A DNA stretch of 64,000 bases from Ampullaceana balthica (taxonomy: Eukaryota; Mollusca; Gastropoda; Lymnaeidae): assembly GCA_944989445.1 (NCBI GenBank), contig CALYLW010000428.1, forward strand, positions 409,001 to 473,000. The letters are read 5' to 3'. This document shows, piece after piece, positions 47,928-60,300 of the stretch; position 1 is the stretch's first letter, and every line of letters starts with the position of its first letter. Position numbers and translations under genes: made by a program. A model generated the notes under the pieces. The model was not told the origin of the DNA. It was given only the letters and a program-made list of their open reading frames with translations, and made no database searches.

Positions 47928-48311
47928 AAAATTGAAAAGTTGCTGGTTGAAGGCTTATGGGAAGGGTTACAAGTACAAAAATGTACTTTGAAAAATTCGA
48001 AGTAAGTTTTTTTTTGACAAACAGCAGATAGCATTTTTTTAGTCTATGAAAAAGTCCCCAGCAAGGTCGTACATACAGATGATTCAGGTTTGGAGAACTC
48101 CCGAGTTCAACAAATTCCAAAACATCTGATTGTAACATGGCTCTCACACATCACATCAGCTTTTAGAAACACGTTTAGATCTACCGTTGTAAAGGAGGAG
48201 GACGCCTGCTGATAGAAATACACACAGACGTAGTGAACCTTGCAGCGCGTATCGTTAGTGTCAAGGGTCATGCATGTGACGAAGCTCATCCCATCCTGGC
48301 AGCCACCCAGT

Positions 48312-51300
48312 TCATGTCACTTCAAACTTAACAGGAACGGTACAAGTCCAGTCGTCTCGTTTCCTCGTCATCTTTGACCTGACTTCGTCGCATCTGCCGG
48401 GCCGCTCGCTGCCCTCCCCAATGCCGGCAGCGCCACCTGGTGAGTTTCCACTACCACTCCCCGTGGGCTTGTTGTGTTTAAAGGTTATGGCCAGGGAGTA
48501 CCATCCGGGTACAAAGAAAATAAAGGAACACGAATGTTTGACTTCAGTGCTCGATGCAACCTGGGAGGGAAATAAACATTTAAATGTTAAAGTAGCAGTA
48601 GTGTAGACAGCCCAGTTTTGACTTGACTCAATGCAAAAAACCTCACCTAATAATCCTACACATTTTATTTTTATTTGGTTAAGTGTAAACAAAAGAAAGC
48701 TGGAATAGATCACCTGACCTTTGGAACATGTAAAGCAGAACAACCAATCACAGCCATGTTTACATCATCCAAGTCATTATCTGCTGGAAGAGGTCTTTGG
48801 CAGGGCTTTATGCATAAGGAACAGTCTTCCTTGTCTTCACCTATAAAAACATAACATTCATAGTTTTATATGTGAGAGGTTCTGACGTTCAACTCATACA
48901 TTTTTAGTTTAGACACGGAATGCTCTTCTGCACAAAGAAAAAATTGTCAGACTTTAGACTAGGATTTTCCATGTGTAATTTATGTGTAAGGGTTCTACGA
49001 AAACTTACAGAACTTCTGGAAAGAAAATTAAACTTTTCTAACCAGATAGGTTCTCAATGTTCCCTTTAAGCTGCGCAGATGTCTGACGGACACAGCAGCA
49101 TTTAAGAATTAATGCATAGCAAATTTTGATAAGGATAATGTATCTGTGTTTGTGGGGTTATAAAATTTGGGGGAAAAAAATGAATGCTGTGCAACTTTGC
49201 ACACAAGTTGGTTATTTTGCACACGGACCAAAAAAGCTTTGAGGGAACATTGAAGGTTCTACAAAAAACAACAACAAATTCTGTAGGATGCACAATTAAT
49301 TTTTTTTTGAAAGTCAAGAAAACATATTTGCTAAACTAAGGGCATGTTTTAGAGATTTCATATTTCTGACCTGTTGTGTTTAAACATATTTACTAGCCTA
49401 AGGGCATGTTTTAGAGATTTCATAATTCTGACCTGTTGTGTTTAAACATATTTGCTAAACTAAGGGCATGTTTTAGAGATTTCATATTTCTGACCTGTTG
49501 AAACTAAGGGCATGTTTTAGAGATTTCATATTTCTGACCTGTTGTGTTTTCCAAGGATACCATGATTTCCACAATTTCCCCAACAGAAAATCTGAATCTG
49601 GACGATGTTAGGAAAGGCTTCTTGTTCAAGTGCACTCCTAATACATAAAATCAAAAACATCTTCAATGTTTAAAAAAATATCTTTTTATCATGATTTCAG
49701 GAATGGCTTCTTGTTTAAGTGTACTCCTAATACATAAAATGAAAAAAACTACTTCAATTTTTAAATAAGATTTATAACTTTAAAGAACCAAATTATAAAA
49801 GAATTTTATTGGTTTTATTTTTTATATATTCTTTTGAGACATTTTCAGACATTAACAAATGATAGACAAACAAACAGATATAAATTTGAAATGAGTTAGT
49901 TTTCTATGTCCTCATGCCCTCGTGTGTCCACAAGTTTTATTCCCACTTACCCCATCTAACATCAGGAGTAAGCAGCACCAACAGCTGCTCACTGGTCCAC
50001 TTGATGTAATCTATTCCCACTTACCCCATCTAACATAAGGTGTAAGCAGCACCAACAGCTGCTCACTGGTCCACTTGATGTAATCTATTCCCACTTACCC
50101 CATCTAACATCAGGTGTAAGCAGCACCAACAGCTGCTCACTGGTCCACTTGATGTAATCTATTCCCACTTACCCCATCTAACATCAGGAGTAAGCAGCAT
50201 CAACAGCTGCTCACTGGTCCACTTGATGTAATCTATTCTCACTTACCCCATCTAACATCAGGTGTAAGCAGCACCAACAGCTGCTCACTGGTCCACTTGA
50301 TGTAATCTATTCCCACTTACCCCATCTAACATCAGGAGTAAGCAGCACCAACAGCTGCTCACTGGTCCACTTGATGTAATCTATTCCCACCTTACCGCTG
50401 GCTTTAGCAGCAGGCTGGGGGGGGGCAAGAGGTGAATGTGTCATTATCATTATCAGCTCAGTAATACAATACATAATATATATAGAACAGGTCTGCGATG
50501 AAAGCTTTAGATACAATACAAGATCCACAAGCAAATTGTGTGACCAGGACAATTTATTGCTTTAATTTATCGTTTTGATCGCCCAATTCGTTTGTGTATT
50601 TTGTAGATTATTGGCCCAAAACAGAAAGTAGAACAAGATATGTTAACCCTTTACTGGGGGTAGCGGCCAAAACCCTCATATCCCTAAGACGGGTAAAACG
50701 TCAGATAACGGACGGTATTACTGTTGGTTATAATCTCATGTTTTTTTTATAAAATCATGAGACTTCCAGCACATGATTTCCTGTTCATTCTGGTGTGGAA
50801 ATATCGGACTACATTTCCACACGTGTTCTCTTTGATGTGTTGGTTTTTTCTTTTCTTTTTTCTTTTTGTGAGTGTTCAAAATGGATGGTTTGGATTCTTC
50901 AAGTGATGAAGGGGACTTTACAAGCTTAAATTTATCAGATGTTGAGATGAGAGAAATGGACTTTGAGTTGGATGAAAATATAGGTAGTGACATTGGTGTT
51001 ATTATCGTGCGTAACTCCGATCTTTCAGCCAGACTGGATATTTGTGCTTGTAAATAGTGCTTGTTTGGACTTCTTAAAAAAGTTTTTCAAACATTTTTTT
51101 TTGGGAAGGCATGGATTAATAAAAAAAAACAAGATATGACAAGAATAAAAAGGTAAATAGTCAAAAGAGAATTAATTTCTGTTTATTTTGCATTTTATTT
51201 CATTTAAATGTTTGCACTAATACCTAAGATAAAGTGTTTTTACTGACGTACCCCTAAATATCTCTAAAATTGTAAAAAAAAATCTTGCCCGTTAGGATGA

Positions 51301-54300
51301 AAATGGGAAAAATTCTGCCCAGTAAAGGGTTAAAGCTTTAAGCAGACAGCAAAGTTATTAAAGATGGTTTTTCTGTTAAATGTATTCTTCAGGGTAATAA
51401 AAAAAAAGACATTTTAAAAATTGTGCTTTTCCAGACAGCAGGTCCCCCCCACACCTCCTCACCATTGTCCACCGTATGTCAACGTAACTCGCGAGAATCT
51501 GACTGTAAGGGTCGGGCAGCAGCTTGGTCCTGTAGTGTAGTGGCACACGGTCATTCTGCTCACTGGTTGTGTCCACTTGGTCAGGGTCCAGCCGGGTGAC
51601 ATTTAGAGATATTCTGAAAAAATAAACAAAAAAATTATTGGAGAGTAAGAAATGTACATCTTTTTTCTTTGGTACTTTAGGAACATTATTTTTTGCACTT
51701 AAAACTAACCTAAAAGAAGACATGGTGTTTTGTGTTCCAGAAGTCTGCCATGCTAATTTACTGAGGTTTTGATGGTTAGCTAATGCTCCGGGTCGAATTG
51801 TAGTAAGATAAACATTTAAAAAAAGAAAATTAAACAAAAAATATTCAAGGAGACTTGATAACAGACGTGTTGCTTTGGTTAAAAGCAAAATGAAACCTTT
51901 CACTAAAGCTTATCCGAATCTGAACCTTTCCATTTTACAGGCCTCCAGAGCTAATGTAAAACCTTTCCATTCTCTACTACCAAACTGATGCAACCATATT
52001 TTACACACACACACAGCTGGTGTTCTACCTTCTAGTTTGTTGAGGTTCTATGATGATGCTCTTCTCATTCCCGTACTGAATATCAATTTGATGACTTGAA
52101 ACATTGATTAAATCCAAACACAGTCGACATTCGCTGGAGCTGAAATACAAGATTTTGATTATTTAAAATAAATAAAAAAGTTTTTAAGCCAAGTCTAAGA
52201 TATAACCGAACTGTTTAATGTTTTCAAGTAAAATCTAAGACTTTACTGAACTGGATAAAAATTTTTCAACATTTTAAAAAGATCACCATCATTTATTAGA
52301 AGCTTGAAAGACAAATAAATTGAGCCATGAGATGAAGGTGATTGACATTAAAGGTAACATAAGGCGACCCATCCCATTATTTTTGTCTCATTCTTGACTG
52401 CCATTTATTCCACAGAAAGAAAAAAACTTTTTCAGAGACAACCTGTGCTCATGTGTCATGACTAAAACCTGCAGCAGAGACTGACCTGTCGGTGTGCTGC
52501 AGATCCCAGCTGGTCAGGTACACACTGGGTAAGATGTCCAGATTGAGGGCCAGTGAACACGATCTACAGTAGCCAGCTTTCAGTCCCTCGGCCCCACTGT
52601 ACCTCAAGGACAGCACAGCATCAATGGTCTGGGGGGTGGAGTAAAATACAAAATTAAGCTACTTTTTTGTTTTCAACATTTGTAACTACCTCAATATTTA
52701 GTCAATGGATAACATGTAAACGGGGTATGAGTTGGCCTGACAGGACGTTACATCCTGTGAGGCTAACTCAGCCCTGTTTACATGGCATCCATTTACTAAT
52801 CTACAAGCCTGATTGCAGTCTCACATTATGTCACCTCAATATTTAAATACTTCACATCAAATAAATATGTTTATTCAGTACTGCTGGTTAATAACGCCCT
52901 TTAAAAATCTTTAATAATACCTATCATGTACCTGTTGATGACTACCGGGGTTAAGGTCAATAAAATAACTCATTATCAAACTCCTAGAAGCCGTAAATTT
53001 GTCTTTGTGATTAATGTTCCCCTTTCAGCTAGGCGGCCACGCAGACATCGGGACGCGGTGGTCGAGTGGCAGCGCGCTCGACAAGACGTACCGACGGTCA
53101 GGGGTTCATATCCATGTGAAGGCAAGGATTTGTTCCCGGGGCCTAGGGCGTCCCTGGGTCACCCAGCTCCGAAAGGGTACCTAACACTAGTTGGGGAAAT
53201 AAAGGCGGCTGGGCAATGCGTGGAACCCTTATAGCCTTGGCTTGTGAACGCTGGATCACTTGCCAACAGATCATCCGTCATGGTCTGTGGACGCAATTAT
53301 CTTCTGCATAGAAGGAGCGTCAGCATAGATAAGATAAGAGATCTGACAGACGCCGTGCAGCAGCTTAGGTTTACCACGCAGCAAATTTTAATTATATATG
53401 TTTGTGGGAGGTAAATTTATTCACTGAAAATAGATGCCTCGCAACATTGCACAGAATTTATTTTTTCCACACGGACCAACGAAACTTTGAGGGAAAATTG
53501 GTTGTGATACAATACTCCTTATTCTCTCTTAATGATCCCATCGGATCTTCTGTTAAGATAAGCACTACATGCCCAGGAGCAAAAAAAAATCAACTTAAAA
53601 AAATCTCTGTTTTAGAATACAAGAATTTCACAGGGCCTTTCAAAATTCATGGATTTATAACTGTAGATTTTCAAACAAGTTTTCCGGAGAGACTCTTCTT
53701 TATGGGTGAATTACAGCAGCCGAAGATTTCCTCAATGCTTAAATGAGAGATTAGTTACCTTGTCCTTGGCGTCCATACTCTCAGCCCTTGTCCGACTAGA
53801 CTGGGACATGGGGGAACCTGAACAATAAAACATCAGTCCTTTTCATTTACTTAATGAGCAACCGTGACAACATTCCAGATTGAATAAAAACAATAAAACA
53901 TTTTTTTAAAAAGTGTCTCCACTATTTAGTATTTAAGATACTAAAATGGAATTTAAAATATAAACTAAATATATATATCAATAAATGCTATCATTAGTGT
54001 ATATTATTATTTGATAAGCAAGCCTGATTTATCCCTTGGTGTTACTAACTCAGATATTTTTAACATTCAAGTCAAACAGTTCAATTTCAAAGCCGCATTA
54101 GTTTTAGCTAACAAATTTTAAAGTTATTTTACACAAATTAAACAAAAATTCGGAATATGGCTTTTTTTTCTGGCTATGCCATATTTTGCCGTAACATTTA
54201 ATTTGTTTGAAATAACTTTCATTCAAATGCCCTAACAACACACATCTTAGGTAAAGATTAAAATATGTAATTTAATATCCGGTGTTAGTTTCTTTCCTTT

Positions 54301-57300
54301 TTTTAAAATGGGGACACCACTGACAATCTGGAAGTTAATTCCCCTGGCAGATTAATGACCATAGAACTGTGACCACTGTAATTTAATGGGAAGCCACATT
54401 CACTGACACATCTGCTGGTTATTTTACTAACACGCTTTATTCGGGTATTTTTTTTTATTATCTGTGCTCACTTGGATCAACAAACATCTCTGACCATACC
54501 AACCATGACATTGAAAAAAAAAGAGGCTTCAAAAGTTTGATTGACTCACGCAGCGGTTGCTCAACTGGCACCAAAAAGTCACTGTCACCGTTGATACACA
54601 GAGAGAAGCAGAGCTGATGGTTGGGACGTAGAGGCAGCTGAGACTGGATGTTTTCATCACCCCAACTCAGCATCCTCTGAAGTGCACCTGAAAAGTACAA
54701 ATGGTTAATGACATTCAATTCAACCAGGTTACATTTCTTTTCAAGCTACTTATGAAGGAGGAAGTAAATTTTGCATTTTCAAAAATGATAGTTTCATTAC
54801 TTTCTGTTAATTAGATTTGCAATAAAAATAAAACTCCACTATATAATAATAATAATAATAATAATTTGATAATAATTTATATAGCGCAGTACTCCAGCCA
54901 GGAGCTGGGCTCACATAAAAATAGTATTTAGACGGTACACATTAAAAAATATTAAAAAGGTAATATATCATACATGAAATATTAAAACTAAAGCTGCTTT
55001 TTTTTAGTGGGGAAAATATAAGGCAAGAAAGAAACAAAAGTGAAAAAAGATTTTAAAATGTGAGAATTGAAGTGCCTGTGAAAAGGGAAGAGCAGATTTG
55101 GAATATAATTTTTTTAAAAACGTAAAAAAAAACAAGTTTTTGACTATAAATCCTTTAAGTACGAGACGTAACTAAAAGAATGTTCATTATACTACGCAGC
55201 GCAAGACCATCCAAAAATACAAAATTGCAGTTGTGTTATAAAACATGTTTAACATAATGCGCACCAATCAGGAATATGTTTATAAAAAGTGTTGTCAATA
55301 AAATACGCACCTTATTGCGCGACAGAAAGGTCATTCAATATAATACGCACCGCGACACTCTATCTCAAAAAATAACATGATACATAGAGATAAATAAAAT
55401 AATCTAAAAATTCCATAATTTAATTACCGTACATGCGATTGATCTGAAATTTTAATACATTGTTTTTATCATCGGTACGAAACTGCCTGCAAAATTTCAG
55501 CTCGCTAGCTTACGAGAAAGTGGGTTAAAAATCGATCCAAAGTTTTGGCGGCAAGCAAGCAAACAATCAATCAACCAAACAGAAACCACGAGTTAATATA
55601 AAGGATTTAAAAAGAAGAGTGATGAAACCCTGCTCATTGCTATATCAACTTGTTGAATGAAAGAAAAGTATAATTTCTTTTTTTTTAAAAAAAAATTGTT
55701 TTATAAATTTGAAATTGCTAACAAATGTCTTTCATAGGCCATATACATTTTTTTAACATCGCTGCTTGTAACTTCCAAAACCACTGGACCGTTGATTCCG
55801 AAAACCTAAGAGCTTTTAAAAAATCTTACTTTGAACATCACTCTTAGAGTTAAGCTTGACATTTAACTTTTCCAGTGGGTACTCAGATATATTTTGTACT
55901 GTTACAATGCATTCAGTGCTGAAATGTTAAAAGAAAACACTGTCAGTAATAAACAACAAATAAATGACATGATATCATTTTTAATTCAATTTTCAACATT
56001 TAACAATGATTTAAACAACATAATGACACAAAAGATTTCCAAACCTAGTTTATGAAGAAATAATTGTCACCGGCCAACATTTATTAATGTCAAACATGTT
56101 TATTTGTTGTTGAAATCATACACATTTAATAATGAGCAAAACCAAATCTTGAATAAAGAGTTTGAATAATCATTGGTCTGTTAATGAATTTGTTTATTAT
56201 CTCAGACTCTTCAAAGTACAATCACCAATGTCATGCTGCCATTAACTAATAATGTGATGAGTAACATGCTAGGTGTCACTGGATGGTTGCCTGTATGTGG
56301 CAGGAGGGTAGATGAAAATATCAGTGGCTTAAGGAACCATATCTTCTGCATAGCTATTTGCATGGGTCCACAGCAAAAATTACCATAATAATAGGTACAC
56401 AAAAAAATATAAAATAAACCATAATAATGGGAAAATCTTGTTTTTTTGTGTGTTCATAAGCCCCTGACTGGTTTGGAAATTACAAATACAAGTTTGGATA
56501 TTATTTGAGTTACAATTATATAATTATTTTTTATATAACGAATGCCATGTAATAAATAATGAAGAGATACGATTGGATTCCTAAAGTACCTCTGGCCAGC
56601 AAATAAGACAGCAGAGCCTGTGGCCACCACGTCTTCAGCCAGGCTCCCTGTGGTGAACACCGTAGACTTTGGCAGGGAGCAGGACAGGGCAATCTGGGGC
56701 AGTGGAGGCAGGACCTCGATGACGATGTCTGTCATGGGCCCAGGCTTCAGACTGGTCAGGTCGCGTAACCTGCAGTTACTTTTGACGCCGAAAACAACAG
56801 TTGTGTATCCTGAAACGGGGGAAGAGGGTGGTAAGTTAAAATAGTGAGACATGCACACAAAAACTTATGAAAGGGAAAATTAAGTGAATTTAAATAAATG
56901 GATTAAAGCAGGAAATATGAGCCACCTAATCTTTAAGTGATGAAATGGATATTGGATTCTTTTTCAAACAATGTATCTACAAGTTCTAGTCCTTGGCCGG
57001 TCACTTAAAACATCATGTGGCTCCTACTGAGCCCTGACTATGCCATTGGAGGTGCCCTGACCAATGTTCCCTTTAAGCTGCGAGGTTGCGCAGACATCTG
57101 AATGATGCCGCGCACCCGTTTAGAATTACCGCACAGCAAATTTTGTAAAAAATTGCACAAAAAATGGATGCTGCGCAACTCTGCACACAAGCTTTTCTAT
57201 TCGCTCACGGACCAACGAACCTTAGAGGGAACATTGGCCCTGACAGAATCTTAAATTGATTTTACCACCTCAAAATTTTAAACAGGCCCCCATTCAGCTC

Positions 57301-60300
57301 AGCACCTTTGTTTTTTTGTTTTTTTACTGTGGTAGACATGCCAAAGACTATTACACTAATAAATTTTAATGTGAGAATCACAGGAGCAAGGATTGCCCTG
57401 GCTCAGTTGTTAAAATACAAAATACACAAACAAATTGTGTAATCAAAACAATAAATGAAAGCTTTATTAATTAACTAATACAAAAGTATAAGTTTCGGTT
57501 AGTGCCTTCATCAGTACAAATAACTTACACTTACGCAAGTATTGAAATTTATTTTTAAATTATCTAAGACATTCTATATCAAGACGTAAAGATAAAAAGA
57601 AAGAAAAAAAAACAAAAAAAACAATGACACAGAATACAAGAAAAGGTAAAAGGTTTCAAAAGTAACAGTCAAAACCAGAACGGATGTTAGATGTTAACAA
57701 TAGTGTAATTCTGAGCTTGCCAGGCATCCCCACTGTTTTCATCAACCCTGTGAACAACAGTGCTACCCCCTTACTCCCCCCGCCCCCCCCAACATCATAT
57801 CAAAGATGATAAACTTACCCAAGACTTTCAGCATTCCCACAGCTTTAGGCTTGACCATCAGTTTGACATTCATGAGACCGGAGGAGGGCGGGATGATCGG
57901 GCTAGCTGGGAATATTTCTGTGTCAAGGTCAGCAGTCAGCAAGCCCTGGACATAACATAACACAAAAATGGTTAGGGTAAACCTATATGAAAAGTTCCTC
58001 ATGTCTATATTAATTAAATTCAGTATCATATTACCAGTTACTAAAAAAGCCTTTCTGAACATTTAACCCGCTCAGTTACATTATGGCTTCCTGGCGACTT
58101 CAGCTATAGCACACATTTTTCCAGTAAACAAAACATCATGTACAAAATTTTGTAGTGAGGATAAATCTTCTCACTAAGCAGTAATAAGAAGCCTATTTAA
58201 AATCAGGAAGTGCCTACCTCTTTTTTTTTGTTGGGATTTGACGGGTGTACACTTGATTTTACGTTACTTTTGATCTTTTTTAAAAATAGCATCTAAACAT
58301 AATGGCTTTTGCCATTTTAGAAAGTTTAAAACGAAAATTATTTTGGCTGTTATATTTGTCAGCAATTGTATGCAGAAATTGGTGCAGGATTATATCATGG
58401 AAACGGAAATGAAACGGATGTTAAATTACTTGAACAATGTAATGTCCTAACGGTTCAGAAGATGAAGATAAATTTGACTGATCAAACGGGTTACCTTCAA
58501 CTTAAATAGAAGAATAGGTGTAACTAGTCCTAGTGTAGAATTATATTTATTCAATTTCACTTTTTCACTAAAATATTGTTACGACTAGATAAAAGACTGA
58601 TTTTTTAGAACAGTTTAAACAAGTCTGCGACTATGATCCGAATGGAGTTATTTCCCTTTGGTTGGGAAGTTTTAATTTTTTATGATCACCACTAAACCGA
58701 GGGGCTTAAATAACAATCTTTAAGAGCACACTTAATTGATGGGGTGTGCGACCATGTGGAAAAACTGTTGTGAGCTCAGCTTGGCTGTAATATGTAAAGC
58801 CAATGAAATTAAAAGTCAGTTGTCACACAGACAACGGATTGGTGTCTTGATTTGCAGTGTTGGTTCACAGTAAGACTATTACTCTTATATCACTTTGATA
58901 CTAAAATTTCACTCTCATTGAGAAAATAGGATCTTCTGAAGTATTCGCTGACTCGGCAGAGAAAAATTTACTTAAAAAAAAACAACATGACATAAATGCT
59001 AATCACAAGCTTGTTAAATCATGCATTGATCAGCTGGAGATGTTAGCCAGAGGTTACCATGTAGAAGATTTTCAGCTCATCTGCCAGAGGGTTGACAAGC
59101 TGCAGGGTGGCCTCACACACATCACCTGACACCCACTTGAAATCTGGGGAGAAATCGAAAGAAGTGTGTCAGGTTATAATCATGGCCCGGTCAACTGGAA
59201 TCATTTTAACAATGAAAGAATCCAAACATGTTAGTTAGTTAGTTATTTCCTCTCGGGCCGAAGACGGCACATAGGGCAGAAGTCATGGATTTCCAGTTAC
59301 GACTATCCGTCGCCAATTGTATTAGGTCTTGATTATTTTATTATTATTTCATTGAGTTATAGTAACAAAACAAAAAGTGATATAGACCAGTGCTTCTCAA
59401 ACTTTTTAGTATGGTGGACCGGCAGAAATTTTTTCATTGCACCAGGGACCGGTGCATTATTTTCCCTGTACTGACTGTAGCGAAATGTAATTTATTTTAT
59501 ATTATATGTTTATTTTATGTGCTTACTGCCGGAAAATTGACACATTCTTTGTGGTTAATATTAATGGTTGCAAATGGAAGATTATAATTATATTTTTCTG
59601 TCCTTTCTTGAAAACTTCTGCAGACAGGTGGCGGATGACCCACGGACCAGCACCGGTCTGCTGACCATTACTTTGAGTAGCACTGACATAGACCATTGTG
59701 GGAAAACATGAGCCTCACCTGGCCTGCTCTCGTTTGAAGTCTTGTTACTGAGCACCAGAGGAGTGTAGATGAATACCCCCGACGGGCTCTCCACATCTGA
59801 CAAATCTAACTTGCTGGCTTGTAAGTGAGGACTTGGGGGCAGTAACCGAAATGATCTTTGAGGGGGAAAAAAAAGACACAAAAATATATGTAAAAATATT
59901 TTAAATAATCAAAAGGATCCTAAGCCGAAGAATAAAAGTAACCAGTATTCATAATAATGGAATAATTGAGGAGTCCACTAGCAAAACCTATCAATTCGAT
60001 TTTGGCTGGGAAATGAGTTACTGCCCTTTTCTGGTTTAAATGGTAAATCTCTATAGTATTCTTTTGGTTTGGTCATTTAAAACCCAGTAAATACGCTGTA
60101 TTTTATAGTTAAAAATATGAAACACTGGCAAAATTTGCTAAGTCGGTCTAACATAAATGGCTTTTTTTATTTAAAAAAAATATATCTAAAAAGTGACTTT
60201 GTTGGTTTTGCAGGTGGACTCGTCAATTCATTGCCTCTGTTCCTGGTTGACATTAACCGCAGTAAGATTTATGTTTTGCTGAGTAACTCTCACAAAGACG

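Noticed and set aside
48107..48289. Minus-strand 60-aa ORF just after TRAPPC9
   Set aside because: It lies in the expected 3' UTR with no acceptor or homology; it is probably chance.
48421..48606. Plus-strand ORF of 61 aa
   Set aside because: It is antisense to the terminal TRAPPC9 coding exon.
53059..53113. Possible tRNA gene (A and B boxes)
   Set aside because: The boxes are embedded in a longer repeat with a truncated relative at 37432, so this is a tRNA-derived SINE head.
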